Under the pieces are notes generated by a model. The model searched no databases and was not told where the DNA came from. It worked only from the letters and a program-made list of their open reading frames with translations. Both the position numbers and the translations under genes were made by a program. A stretch of 64,000 bases of DNA from Paenibacillus kribbensis (lineage in GTDB: Bacteria; Bacillota; Bacilli; Paenibacillales; Paenibacillaceae): positions 3,993,501 through 4,057,500 of the forward strand of contig NZ_CP020028.1 of the NCBI RefSeq assembly GCF_002240415.1. Reading direction: 5' to 3'. Shown in pieces: positions 37,501 to 46,249 of this stretch; the stretch's first letter is position 1; each line of letters opens with the position of its first letter.

Positions 37501-40338
37501 CGCAGTTTGAGAACCTTTTTCATCCACTGAGCTTGTAATATTACCGTAATCATCATATTCAGCAGTCGTTGTCAAAACGTCTCCATTTTGATTATTGCTG
37601 GACGAAGTACGGGTTGGTACAGGTACGGTATAGGCTTTGCCTGTCACCTGCTTGCCGTATTGATAAGCTGTGCTTTTTTCAGAATCTCCTGCTTTAACCA
37701 CAGATTGATCCAGATAATACTGTGGTGGCGTGTCTGCACTAATAAACTTTTTATTATAATTGAATGTTGAACGAACCAATCCATTGTCTGTTACGGTAGA
37801 GAACGAAGTATCTTTTACATAGCTCTCACCCATATCAGAATTATAATGAATCGTTTCCCGATTATAGTTTTCGGTTTGATTGTTTTCATATGTGATTTGG
37901 TCTACACGTGAGACCGCTCTATATGCCTCGTTTACCGAATTGGAGCCAATATAGCGTTTTACTGGCTGGTCTTCGTAAGTATACAAAGTAGAGGCTCCCG
38001 TAGGATGAAATACTTTGGTTAACAAAGCGTACGGATTAGAGATTTGTCTTTCAGGATGTGACGCACTCAAATTAAACTTGGCAGGTGCCAATGTATAGGA
38101 ATATGTGGTTTTTCTGCCTTCGGCATCTGTCACTGAATCCAGTAATTCAACACCTTGCTCTGTATGTTTATGATAAACAACAGTGCGGTTTCCTTTAGAT
38201 AAAGTAACATCTGTAGCCGTATATTGAATATCAATCGAGTTGCCGATCGCATCTTCTACCTTACTAAGCAATTTACGTTTATAAGTAGCATTGAGTTCAT
38301 AATTGAACTTTATCGTGTTATGATATGCATCTTCAATTTGCAGCAACTGACCGTCTTTGGAAAAATATTGTTTTTTCGCCCCATCAATAGAAGTTAATAC
38401 AGTAGCTGAGTTCTCCCCATTAACGGTTACTGAAGTGTCGGGAGTGAAGGTCAGTCCTTTCCAGTCGTAACCTTTGAGCTGGTCGCCCTCAATTTCATAG
38501 CTGCCACCATCCCCCAAGTGCATATACTGCTTGCCCTCTTTGGTTTCTACATAAGGCAAATTCCAGGACCACCCCTTACCCAGAGGGTTCAATTGATCTT
38601 CTAGTGCAGGATAGGTACGGTTTTGAAAGATAAATGAAGGTTGATAGGCTACAATCTCAGCAAAAACGGTAGCATCTGCATCTGCTGCAATATAGTATTT
38701 ATTCCCATCGTCACCCGGAATTTCAGCCTGAGGACTGCTGTTAATTACATCCCTATAGTACTCAGCCTCAGCAATGGTTGTGAACAGCGCTGTCTGTCGG
38801 CGAACAGCCGTTTCCAGCCCCTCAGAAACAATCGTTTCAATTTGTGGTGAGCCCTCCATGGTAAAGGCCGTTCTTGTCCTTCCGCCTTTTCCGTTGCTAG
38901 TCCACTCGCTATAACCAATATCACTTATATAACCGGGTTTAGTAACGGTTCCGCTATAATCTTGCCTCCATTCCCGGGTATCAGCAGTTCCCTTATTGTA
39001 GACTGTTCCGGAATAATACGCTGTTCCTGATTCTGTACACATTGCTCTACCAGGAGAGTACATGGGGCATCTTGGATAAACAAGTAAAGACGATAAAGTT
39101 AAATCCCCTACATATGAATCCCTGTCGTAATGCATTTTAGAGTCTCCACATACCGGACTACGTGGAAAAGTTCGCGAAGCGTTGCCCGTACTATCATAAT
39201 AGAACAAATTCATAACGCTGCACTGTTCCATGTATATATTTTTTGAACTAGGAGCCGTATATGATCCCTTGATGACTCTGGCTTGCCCATCTTTGCTTAA
39301 AGTTCCGGTAAACCCATCTTTACTATACTTAATAGAGTCCGGAAAAGCCTTCTCCCATTTTCCAGTCCTGGAGTCTTTCTCAGTCCTAGATTCCGAGGGT
39401 ATAGTATAGGTTATTTTTTGTCCCGCCGCTTGGCTGGCAGCTTCATAAGTCGTGTAATTGCCTATAACTTTTGTTTCCGGCTGAAGATTATAGGTGTTCA
39501 CATCAACATTCCCGTCCCCATTTGTGTCCTCTTGCACCCATCTTTTTTGCTGATAGGACACCTTGTACGACTTGGTAACAGGTTTCATCATCGCCTTAAA
39601 GTAGACATAATAGTTTTGCACAGCAGCACTGTTGTCAACAATTTCAGCGCCTTTGTCAAAAAATTGAGCCCGATTCGTATCATATTGACGCGTCAAGGAA
39701 AAACCAAGTCCATTTCGTCCAGGCAGAGTTAAATCTGTATTTTGCAGCGATAAGCTGCCTGATAAAGTGGATATCGATTCTTTATCATCGCCAACAGAAT
39801 AAGGAGCTTCATTAAAAGAAGACTTATTGTATACTGGCGCTTCTTCTCTAATGGGTGGGAGCTGTGGCACATTCGCCATGAGACTTTGTTTCAGGAAGTC
39901 CACTTTATATACATCTTTGGTGACTGTGTTCGCAGGATCAAGGTCATCTGTTTGATAAACATCATCTGTAACACTATGAGAAATCAGGTTATCTAATGGA
40001 GCATCCGATAGCTTATTGTATACATCGCTTGTTACGGCTTGCGATTGGTTCTCTTCTGAAGGGAATAACGAAGCTACAGCCTGCTCGTAGCTTATATGAT
40101 CTTGTTCAGCCATATATAACGCTGTATAAATTTGATTTAATGAATAACCTTTTCTTAATTGTTCCGAAAGAAAAGATGATGTGACTCCAAATCGGGCAGC
40201 CATTTGATCCACCGAGTATTGCGAATTGTCATTCCCCGCACCGAACACATTTGGAGGAACAAAGCCGCTAATTGTACCGAAAATAAATGTGATAATCATG
40301 ATTATCGCTATATGACGTTTTGTTGTTCTAAATCGCAA
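34510..40338 (-). CDS. Secreted RHS/YD-repeat polymorphic toxin
   Basis: 1942 residues. A signal peptide (IAIIMIITFIFGTISGF, residues 10-26) sends it through Sec. A unique N-terminal region (30-650) includes LPGRNGLGFSLTRQYDTNRA, the entry to RHS proteins. From about 670 to 1690 come dense YD repeats (YDALDRVKAVTYPDG, YDMLGNLTRITYPDG and similar), which fold into a hollow shell. The RHS core ends LRARWYDPDSGRFINEDTYE...NNPLRFVDPSGH near residue 1743. The last 199 residues are the variable tip, with a hydrophobic stretch and a compact end (GGAKSTRDNWYGYNDKEFQK, then WWHRSGKKEYGG) that I take as the toxin domain; family not named. Related in layout to WapA. Confidence 0.92.
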   Translation of the reverse strand: MRFRTTKRHIAIIMIITFIFGTISGFVPPNVFGAGNDNSQYSVDQMAARFGVTSSFLSEQLRKGYSLNQIYTALYMAEQDHISYEQAVASLFPSEENQSQAVTSDVYNKLSDAPLDNLISHSVTDDVYQTDDLDPANTVTKDVYKVDFLKQSLMANVPQLPPIREEAPVYNKSSFNEAPYSVGDDKESISTLSGSLSLQNTDLTLPGRNGLGFSLTRQYDTNRAQFFDKGAEIVDNSAAVQNYYVYFKAMMKPVTKSYKVSYQQKRWVQEDTNGDGNVDVNTYNLQPETKVIGNYTTYEAASQAAGQKITYTIPSESRTEKDSRTGKWEKAFPDSIKYSKDGFTGTLSKDGQARVIKGSYTAPSSKNIYMEQCSVMNLFYYDSTGNASRTFPRSPVCGDSKMHYDRDSYVGDLTLSSLLVYPRCPMYSPGRAMCTESGTAYYSGTVYNKGTADTREWRQDYSGTVTKPGYISDIGYSEWTSNGKGGRTRTAFTMEGSPQIETIVSEGLETAVRRQTALFTTIAEAEYYRDVINSSPQAEIPGDDGNKYYIAADADATVFAEIVAYQPSFIFQNRTYPALEDQLNPLGKGWSWNLPYVETKEGKQYMHLGDGGSYEIEGDQLKGYDWKGLTFTPDTSVTVNGENSATVLTSIDGAKKQYFSKDGQLLQIEDAYHNTIKFNYELNATYKRKLLSKVEDAIGNSIDIQYTATDVTLSKGNRTVVYHKHTEQGVELLDSVTDAEGRKTTYSYTLAPAKFNLSASHPERQISNPYALLTKVFHPTGASTLYTYEDQPVKRYIGSNSVNEAYRAVSRVDQITYENNQTENYNRETIHYNSDMGESYVKDTSFSTVTDNGLVRSTFNYNKKFISADTPPQYYLDQSVVKAGDSEKSTAYQYGKQVTGKAYTVPVPTRTSSSNNQNGDVLTTTAEYDDYGNITSSVDEKGSQTAYMYDDKHRIKTVTEPIDSQSTGVTEYTRNPQGKVTQVIVSKDHSGGELLQKVNYSGIDAYGNTTVQTIANGNKSVTTTTEYSSSYDHAFPTKQSVEVTNINGEKSTVTIQSDYDKSTGLITSSLDGKGQKTGYQYDALDRVKAVTYPDGKSIRVAYDDLENTVTVTNELGIRTKTRYNALGWNIESGLFEGNDYVIKSKSAYDANGRLVSSEDALGHLTRYGYDAWSRTTSTAYADGSEAAVKYDDALRQVIQRDGELNEQIQIYDKWNRLVQNKEKSAMDGIEKITSKIEYDAVSDQILKQTDANGNETQFSYNALGDQTAVTEPNGETTKYTYDMLGNLTRITYPDGQAKVKSYDELGRVIQTKDAKDQIEKRYFDLNGNLSKKIDRNGNVTSFEYDSRNRLKSRVGKDETVSYVYDAAGKRLSMTDQTGTTSYAYDPYTEQLNTLSYPDGLKLSNQYDSNGNRTEMTGPFGEQVNYTYDQLNRLKTVGNTRNKPVSEYTYTKNGLLDSTVSANGYRQQNQYNGIELVELKHTRSDVETNSFQYSYDPGKNITKRIQNGVEDAFTYDKLNRIATSTENQDAYSYDARGNRLTMETERAPHTKPRENSFDDQNRLTQVKVDGKLVEYRYNGDGLLTDRIQDGVHTRYYYDGNSAQIIAEATIENGKPVLKANYIRGLKLEAIAYADQTEAYPVYNGHGDIIEIRDSSGALLNQYQYDIWGNEEVKEEKVHNPFRYSGELWDDTTELQYLRARWYDPDSGRFINEDTYEGEQDNPSSLNLYTYVKNNPLRFVDPSGHMYTEIGTNYSANDSASINKYKAIFQLGVVHRNPLIMQSAHDAANFVRLKYQTYVNRTNYLSNVYYPIVNKDQYNELLKGSANEVPFLEDPLFFLFDGTFTLSYKAAASLAVKTLGKKSVEQTTTYMLKMDLQLFAKKGKEFRGGAKSTRDNWYGYNDKEFQKWWHRSGKKEYGGNDIEDSAEAKAIYEYWTSIGKPNVK

Positions 40339-40381
40339 GTTCTTCTCTCCATTCCCGACTTTAAATTAAGTTACTTATCAT

Positions 40382-41890
40382 TTATTTGGTGTTGCTCATT
40401 TTTATAATCTGTATCAGGTTACCATTAGCATCGTAATGATATTGGAAAACAACCTGACCATCCTGTTCAATATGCTCAAGCCTTCCATTAGCGTCATATA
40501 TATATTTATACTTTCTGGATAGGCCACTTTTAATGCTATTGCTAAACTCCGAATAGTTACCAGCCGCATCCTTGGCTTTTACTGCGAACTTATATATTTT
40601 CTGAGGTTCTAACTGGTCTACTTGAAAGGTTAATTCCTTGGTATTACCTATCATTTGACCATCACGATAAACATCGTAGCCAACAACTCCAACATCATCG
40701 GTAGATGCTTCCCAGGTTAGAGTAATGCTGTTAGGCGAAGGTCTGGAACCTACTAATTTCTTAGGTTTGGAAGGACTTGTTATATCCTTGGGCAAATCAT
40801 CAATAGCCGGTATACGATCCAATCGGTCATTAAGCTGTTGTTTGTCTGTATCATTGAGATGCACTAGTAAAGTGCGGGCCATATTAATCTCAGTTTGTAA
40901 TTTTGAAGCTTCTGCTTTTTCAACTGCCTGCGTAGCTGTCTTTAATTGTTCAGTATAGGCAGCTTTTGCATCAATGATTTTCTGTATGGCTACTACCCTT
41001 TCAACAAGCTTACCTTTTTCTGGATCTCGCAGCTTATTTATTAGCTCTACAGTTGCATTCACATCCGTCTGTAATTGGGTTGTCTCTGCTTGTGCTACCG
41101 CTGCTGTAGCTTTGGCCAGTTGTTCTACATAATGGGGATCATCCGAATCCGACCATTTAAAAACATAATAGTAACCCCTTGAAATCCCATTTTGCGGATA
41201 TTCTGCAGGATCTGCGCTTGTTATCTGACCTACAAACTCCCGGTTGGTAAACGTATGAGCCCCTTCCTCTGTTAACGCTTCAGCAGTCATATATCTGGAG
41301 GAGAATCTAACAAAATATATATCGTTAGCTTTAAAATGAAGCCGTTCTTCACTTGGTACCCCCTTATAAAACAGCTCAAACAAAGAAGTTGCATCTGACC
41401 CTTTCATAAAAATTCGAAGAGCATTACCTGATTGCCAAGTAAAATAATCTTTTCTAGTTACATCTGGATTTACGTATTTTACAATTTGTGGCTCCTGCTT
41501 ATAAAGCCAATCAATTACTGTAAATTTGCTAACCCCATCCGTTATACTTTCGGTGACAACTCCAGTTGTTTTCACTGTTTTGTAGCCGGTGAAGTCTCCA
41601 TACACATTTGGGGTTTGGCTTAAAGCCTGAAAGAACCTTCGCTCTTCCATTTCTCCTTCTTTTGAATGTTTATCAATATCAAAACCCAGTTCTATTTGTC
41701 TTCCAGGTACTTCAGTCAGTTTATATGTCTTCACCTCAGTACCCTTGTACTTGTACCAAGTATAATAAAATCTACCCTTGTCCTTGTCCCAAGTACGATA
41801 ATCTGCATAAGATACTCCACCGTTCCAGCCCAATGATGCTACTACCAGCACGGCTAGCATCAAAATTAATGGCCATTTTTTCAACATCAT
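40382..41890 (-). CDS. Secreted FN3 protein ending in YD repeats, upstream partner of the RHS toxin
   Basis: 502 residues with a signal peptide (LILMLAVLVVASLGW, cleavage near SYA). Residues 30-245 are a unique strand-rich region with WDKDKGRFYYTWYKYKG. Residues 250-360 hold two helical coiled-coil-like repeats (ATAAVAQAETTQLQTDVNAT, then ATQAVEKAEASKLQTEINMA). An FN3 domain (about 375-455) contains TLTWEASTDDVGVVGYDVYR. The last 45 residues are two YD repeats (YDANGRLEHIEQDG, YDANGNLIQI). The RHS gene begins 43 bases downstream, so they form an operon. A TATAAT lies at 41939-41934. Function unknown; perhaps cell attachment or export of the toxin. Confidence 0.8.
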   Translation of the reverse strand: MMLKKWPLILMLAVLVVASLGWNGGVSYADYRTWDKDKGRFYYTWYKYKGTEVKTYKLTEVPGRQIELGFDIDKHSKEGEMEERRFFQALSQTPNVYGDFTGYKTVKTTGVVTESITDGVSKFTVIDWLYKQEPQIVKYVNPDVTRKDYFTWQSGNALRIFMKGSDATSLFELFYKGVPSEERLHFKANDIYFVRFSSRYMTAEALTEEGAHTFTNREFVGQITSADPAEYPQNGISRGYYYVFKWSDSDDPHYVEQLAKATAAVAQAETTQLQTDVNATVELINKLRDPEKGKLVERVVAIQKIIDAKAAYTEQLKTATQAVEKAEASKLQTEINMARTLLVHLNDTDKQQLNDRLDRIPAIDDLPKDITSPSKPKKLVGSRPSPNSITLTWEASTDDVGVVGYDVYRDGQMIGNTKELTFQVDQLEPQKIYKFAVKAKDAAGNYSEFSNSIKSGLSRKYKYIYDANGRLEHIEQDGQVVFQYHYDANGNLIQIIKMSNTK

Positions 41891-42181
41891 CTCTTAACCT
41901 CTTTTCTCCAAGTACACTCAGATAATCATTAGCATTATAACTTTTCAATAATTCTACTAACAGTTAAATATTAGAAGAAAGTAAATTACAAGCATCTGTA
42001 AAATAAGTATTGTTTCATGAATGAATTCATCTGTATTCAGGTGGATTGGCTCTCCTGTGTATAAATTGGCGACAGAGTCACTGGAAATCTCCCTTACATT
42101 CATCCCACTCATTGATTTAAAACAAACAAAATGTTATATTGTCTATAAAATAATCATCATTTAATCGAGGTGTTTGCTAAA

Positions 42182-42940
42182 ATGGACCATTCCGAGCTAT
42201 TTTGGAATGCTGGAATCGAGGAACTGAAGCGCGGATATATCCGTCAGGGAGAGCAGGTGGTCTGCCTGCTGGACGGACAGCGATACGAGCAAGGTATCAT
42301 CTATCAGGACCAAGGGGTATTTTATGATGCGGAGAGATACATGCGTCTTCATATTGAGCGGACATATGGTTCGGTATTTGAATATTTGATCGGCCTGGAC
42401 AAAAAGCTGACCGGGCTGACGGATCATCAGAATCGGCTGCTTCAGCTATTTTATCAAGGCATGGGCGATGCGGATATTCAAAAGGAAACCGGAATCGGCA
42501 GTGCATCAACCATCCGCAATCACCGCTTTGGACTCAAGGAAAAAGAAAGGCAGGCCAAGGTATTTCTCACATTAATGGAGCTGCTAAGGGAGAAGGACCG
42601 TCATGCTCCCTCCATCGTCGAAGTGCCGGTACGGGCACGGATGGTGGACGAACGCTACAACATTACGGAAGAAGAAAAGCAAAAGATACTCAAGAAGTAT
42701 TTTCCGAATGGTACAGACGGGCGTCTGAAAACCTTCAAAATGCAAGAAAAGCACAAGCTGGTTGTGCTGCGTGAAATTGCGGGACGTTTCGTAAAAGGAC
42801 AAACGTATCATGAGAAGGATATCAATGCGATTTTACAGGAAGTGTATGACGATTATGTAACGGTGCGCAGATATATGATTGAATATGGTCTATTGGCTCG
42901 CAAGCCGGATGGCAGTGAATATTGGCTGAAAGATTATTAA
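42182..42940 (+). CDS. DUF2087-domain putative transcriptional regulator
   Basis: 252 residues from ATG 42182, with GAGGTG nine bases upstream; a GTG at about 42170 is in frame but overlaps that site. The middle (LTDHQNRLLQLFYQGMGDAD, IQKETGIGSASTIRNHRFGL) resembles a LuxR/sigma-like HTH. The C-terminal part (KILKKYFPNGTDGRLKTFKM...YHEKDINAILQEVYDDYVTV) is the DUF2087 winged-helix-like domain, ending RRYMIEYGLLARKPDGSEYW. Together they suggest a two-part DNA-binding regulator. A GIY-YIG gene follows after 33 bases. Confidence 0.85.
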   Translation: MDHSELFWNAGIEELKRGYIRQGEQVVCLLDGQRYEQGIIYQDQGVFYDAERYMRLHIERTYGSVFEYLIGLDKKLTGLTDHQNRLLQLFYQGMGDADIQKETGIGSASTIRNHRFGLKEKERQAKVFLTLMELLREKDRHAPSIVEVPVRARMVDERYNITEEEKQKILKKYFPNGTDGRLKTFKMQEKHKLVVLREIAGRFVKGQTYHEKDINAILQEVYDDYVTVRRYMIEYGLLARKPDGSEYWLKDY

Positions 42941-42973
42941 TGGACAACGTTTATATATTAGGAGGATTCGACA

Positions 42974-43315
42974 ATGAACCGAAGAAAAGAACTGGTACAG
43001 CAGTACATGGAGATAAAAACCGAGGCTGGAATCTATTGCATTCGCAATACACACAATGGAAAAATGCTTGTCGCTTCTACGCCGAATTTAAAATCGCTGA
43101 ACGGCCGTCGTTTTGAATTGCAGATGGGCGTATCTAAAAATAAACAACTGCAACAGGAATGGAATGAGTATGGCGAGGATGCGTTTGAATTTGAAGTGCT
43201 GGACATTTTGAAGAAAAAGGATTCAGAGTTCTTCGATGTCAAAGATGCACTGGCGAAGCTGGAGCAGACTTGGCTTGACCGACTCCAGCCTTATGGGGAT
43301 AAAGGATATTTGTAA
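42974..43315 (+). CDS. GIY-YIG domain protein
   Basis: 113 residues; TAGGAGG upstream of ATG 42974. The N-terminal AGIYCIRNTHNGKMLVAST corresponds to the GIY...YIG strand pair in the divergent form G-I-Y...(V/Y)-A-S, followed by LNGRRFELQMGVSKN and a Glu in KLEQTWLDRLQPYGDKGYL as possible metal ligand. The family cleaves DNA, but this small stand-alone class is often uncharacterised and may be inactive. Apparently co-transcribed with the DUF2087 regulator. Confidence 0.8.
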   Translation: MNRRKELVQQYMEIKTEAGIYCIRNTHNGKMLVASTPNLKSLNGRRFELQMGVSKNKQLQQEWNEYGEDAFEFEVLDILKKKDSEFFDVKDALAKLEQTWLDRLQPYGDKGYL

Positions 43316-43385
43316 AACCACTTTTAAGGAGCAGCCATCTGGAGCCTTCGTTATCTGGATCAATGAAGGCTTCTATACGGTGAAC

Positions 43386-43943
43386 CTAATTTAATAATCC
43401 CCAGCCAATTCCAACCAGCACTCCATTAATTAGTAATAATGCAATACATGCTCTCCACTTGTTGACTTCATCTGTTTGAAAAAATCCGGGCACTTTTCCC
43501 TGGCACATGAACAAAGTAAAAGCCAGATTCCAAATAATGCGCATACCATACTTTACGTAATATAGAGCAGGACTCAGCTGTACACCGCCCAATATGGGCG
43601 AGACATCCGGAATGAACAGAATGGCACACGCATAATACATAGTCTCATATGTAAAATAAAATACAGCCAGCCACCAGGCCCACTTCTTGCCAAACAACAT
43701 ACCAACACCGGCAGTCGTTCCGGCCAAACCAAGCAAAGCAATGAATCCTTGAAACATCCCCCTGCAAATCCCTATCAACGTAGAAGCCTCATTCAACTCA
43801 TTGAGTATCAATAGCTGTGTCACCATCAGAAGAGCCCCATTAAAAATCAGTAAAATAGCTGCAATGCTTACACCTAAAGGTCGTTCAAGAGCTGTGTTCG
43901 TTACATATTCCTCTACTTCTTTTTTGGTATATAAATCCGACAC
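43386..43943 (-). CDS. Integral membrane protein of unknown function
   Basis: About 185 residues with four to five hydrophobic segments (LGVSIAAILLIFNGALLMV, FIALLGLAGTTAGVGMLFG and others). GTG at 43943 is preferred because AGGAG lies ten bases upstream; in-frame ATGs at 43979 and 44033 have no ribosome site. No known family recognised. Single gene, minus strand. Confidence 0.65.
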   Translation of the reverse strand: MSDLYTKKEVEEYVTNTALERPLGVSIAAILLIFNGALLMVTQLLILNELNEASTLIGICRGMFQGFIALLGLAGTTAGVGMLFGKKWAWWLAVFYFTYETMYYACAILFIPDVSPILGGVQLSPALYYVKYGMRIIWNLAFTLFMCQGKVPGFFQTDEVNKWRACIALLLINGVLVGIGWGLLN

Positions 43944-44202
43944 TTCTTCTACTCTCCTAACCCAATGATATACATCCATTTTCGGGCGGCTATAATAACA
44001 GTATGTTCTCGCCTCATTCCCATATATCGGCATTCAAAGAAATATGATTTAGATTAATAGAATCCCAAATAGAGTAATATCTACCCTTATACTACCATTC
44101 CAAGATTGAATCTGACAAATAAAAGCACTAAAGTATTAATAAATCCCCGCCAAGCCTCCCGTAACTGCACCTGTTGCGTCCGTATTCTTACTCTAAAAAC
44201 GT

Positions 44203-44248
44203 TAAAGCCCTACCCAAGCCGTAAACAATGCTATCCTTGGGTAGGGCC
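44203..44248 (-). terminator. Terminator after the SGNH esterase gene
   Basis: Minus strand GCCCTACCCAAG pairs with CTTGGGTAGGGC, then TTTAACGTTTTT. 12-bp perfect stem. Confidence 0.8.
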
Positions 44249-44287
44249 AGTTTATTTTCTAAGTATATCATGGATGGAAATAGCGTT

Positions 44288-45538
44288 TTATTGCGAATCC
44301 TCCGTCCGCACATAAGAGGCTAAAGGAATATTCAGCCCGCGAATGCCCTGAGCTACCAGTCGGGCTATTTGCTCCGCGCCATACTCCTGAAAATGCGTAT
44401 CATCCTTCACCCCATCAGGAAATGCAGGATACACCCCTGGCTCCACATGTAAAAATAGCGGGAGTGTTCCTTCCAGGCCAAGTGTATTGTAATATTCTAC
44501 ACTCAAGCGGCTAAGATCAACCAGTGCAACACCTGTCTCGGCTGCCGTTTCCTTCATGGCCTTCACATATTCCGGGAAGCTAATCCGAAAGGAAGCACTT
44601 GCCGCATCATAATCCCGACGACCCACAGGAGTAATTAACACTGGTATCGCCCCACGTTGTGTGGCTCCTTGAATGTAGGTTTTCAAGTAAACCTTGTAAT
44701 CTGCGGGTGAAACATAGCGCTCTTGATTGTTGATCGCCGCATCATTATGACCAAACTGTATGAGCAGATAATCCCCGGGCCGGATATTTCTCAATATATC
44801 ATCCAGCCGTCCCTGCACCAGGAAGGTCCTCGTGCTTCGTCCACCTATAGAACGGTTCACAAATGTAGTCTCATCCGTAAAAAACGGCGCAATCATTTGA
44901 CCCCAGCCCGCCTGGGGCTTCATGGAGGGCTTATAGGTTTGAACCGTAGAATCTCCGGCAAGGTATACCGAAGGATGCTCTCCAGCCGTTCGAGCTTCCT
45001 TGGGCGTAATAACCAAAGCGTTAACCTTCGGATCATTTCCCGAGAAGTACAATTCCAGCTGACCGTCAATAAGGGCGAGCTCAAATCCTGCCTCGACAAA
45101 TTGGCCTGCTGCTTTGGTGGTTGGCTCCACCTTAACGATGGATTCGGCTTTTACAGTGATATCTGTGTTTCCGGCTGCATCTCCGGCAATCAGGGAAAGC
45201 GTGTAATCCGCAGGTGGTAAATTGACGACAAAGGATGAGCCGTGAACACGAACAAAATCCGAGCGAATAGCATCACTTCCACCACGATCCTCTTCGCTTA
45301 CCTTGGACAGATCCATAAATCCGTAGCCTCGCTCAGGCGTGTAAGCATCCTTGGCGGTGACCTGGGTATATCCGTCAGCAACGTTCCCCGGACCAAAGTC
45401 AAAACGAAGAGACGCCGCAAGCTGTTTTTCAGCCAGTGCCTGCCCTGGAACAAGTATGGTCGCAAACAATAAGCTAAACCCTGCGCATAATCCAATCATC
45501 TTGCCGAACAACCTGTGACGTTTTCCCTTTTGTTTCAA
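44288..45538 (-). CDS. Secreted SGNH esterase, rhamnogalacturonan acetylesterase type
   Basis: 416 residues. Signal peptide (MIGLCAGFSLLFATILVPGQ, cleavage near ALA). Residues 45-170 form a strand-rich module starting LRFDFGPGNVADGYTQV, a galactose-binding/malectin-like fold common in pectin-active enzymes. The catalytic domain has block I VYLAGDSTVQTY (nucleophile Ser), block II NRSIGGRST, block III IQFGHNDA and block V DDTHFQEYGA (Asp-x-x-His). Removes acetyl groups from pectic rhamnogalacturonan outside the cell (family knowledge). TTG start at 45538 chosen for GAGGG eight bases upstream; another TTG lies at 45544. Confidence 0.85.
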   Translation of the reverse strand: MKQKGKRHRLFGKMIGLCAGFSLLFATILVPGQALAEKQLAASLRFDFGPGNVADGYTQVTAKDAYTPERGYGFMDLSKVSEEDRGGSDAIRSDFVRVHGSSFVVNLPPADYTLSLIAGDAAGNTDITVKAESIVKVEPTTKAAGQFVEAGFELALIDGQLELYFSGNDPKVNALVITPKEARTAGEHPSVYLAGDSTVQTYKPSMKPQAGWGQMIAPFFTDETTFVNRSIGGRSTRTFLVQGRLDDILRNIRPGDYLLIQFGHNDAAINNQERYVSPADYKVYLKTYIQGATQRGAIPVLITPVGRRDYDAASASFRISFPEYVKAMKETAAETGVALVDLSRLSVEYYNTLGLEGTLPLFLHVEPGVYPAFPDGVKDDTHFQEYGAEQIARLVAQGIRGLNIPLASYVRTEDSQ

Positions 45539-45609
45539 GCGCAACCCTCGCTTTTCAAGTTATTTGAATAATTTAGGTGGTTTGAGTGATTTGGGTGATT
45601 TGTCGTCGT

Positions 45610-46068
45610 CTATTCGTGATTGTTCCCTGCCAGCTTTTGGCAGATTTGATCCAGCGTCCAGGATACCACAATACCAACCGTATACCTGATCAGATCAGCG
45701 GTCAGGAATCCTCTGCCAAGCACCAGTCCGCCCAGCGTTGTCGCCCGAATGTGGTTGATCCAAGGAGCCTGGTACATCTGACTGAACTCAATGGCGAAGC
45801 AAAACAGCAAGCTGCCCCACAGGGCTACAGACAATTGACGATCTACCCACAGCATTCTCAGCCCAAAGTAAATCATGCACGCCCACAAGGCATCTCCAAA
45901 GTGACTGGCAACGAATTCAGGCAACCGGGAGGAGAATACCCGGCTTCCCAAGCCCAATAAGATAGCGACCAGTACGACAACCAGATACACAGCGCGTTTT
46001 TTCCAGCGAGACTTCACCTGTATTGCCCGATTTGCGTGCCTGCTGACGCTTTTACGAACGCTTATCAA
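45610..46068 (-). CDS. DUF2809 membrane protein
   Basis: 152 residues with four hydrophobic helices; the signature is FGDALWACMIYFGLRML and FAIEFSQMYQAPWINHIRAT (E-F-x-Q-x-Y-x-A-P-W), with LGGLVLGRGF near the end. DUF2809 proteins have no proven function. Start TTG 46068 with AGGTGA seven bases upstream. Monocistronic, between the esterase and the GNAT/HAD pair on the same strand. Confidence 0.8.
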   Translation of the reverse strand: MISVRKSVSRHANRAIQVKSRWKKRAVYLVVVLVAILLGLGSRVFSSRLPEFVASHFGDALWACMIYFGLRMLWVDRQLSVALWGSLLFCFAIEFSQMYQAPWINHIRATTLGGLVLGRGFLTADLIRYTVGIVVSWTLDQICQKLAGNNHE

Positions 46069-46249
46069 GCTAAATCACCTGTCCTAACACTGGAAAATCT
46101 CCGTTAGGCTGCTGGAAATTCGTCAAGCTTCTCCTTGGGATAGCGCTTGCAAAAATGCCAAACCTTATGCTGATGTCATATTGTATGCACACCAGCTTGT
46201 CTATATTTTTCATCTTATAATTAATCATCATGAGCCTCCGCAATAGATG

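Noticed and set aside
43351..43376. Hairpin GCCTTC...GAAGGC after the GIY-YIG gene
   Set aside because: Short stem with no T run in either direction; too weak to call a terminator.
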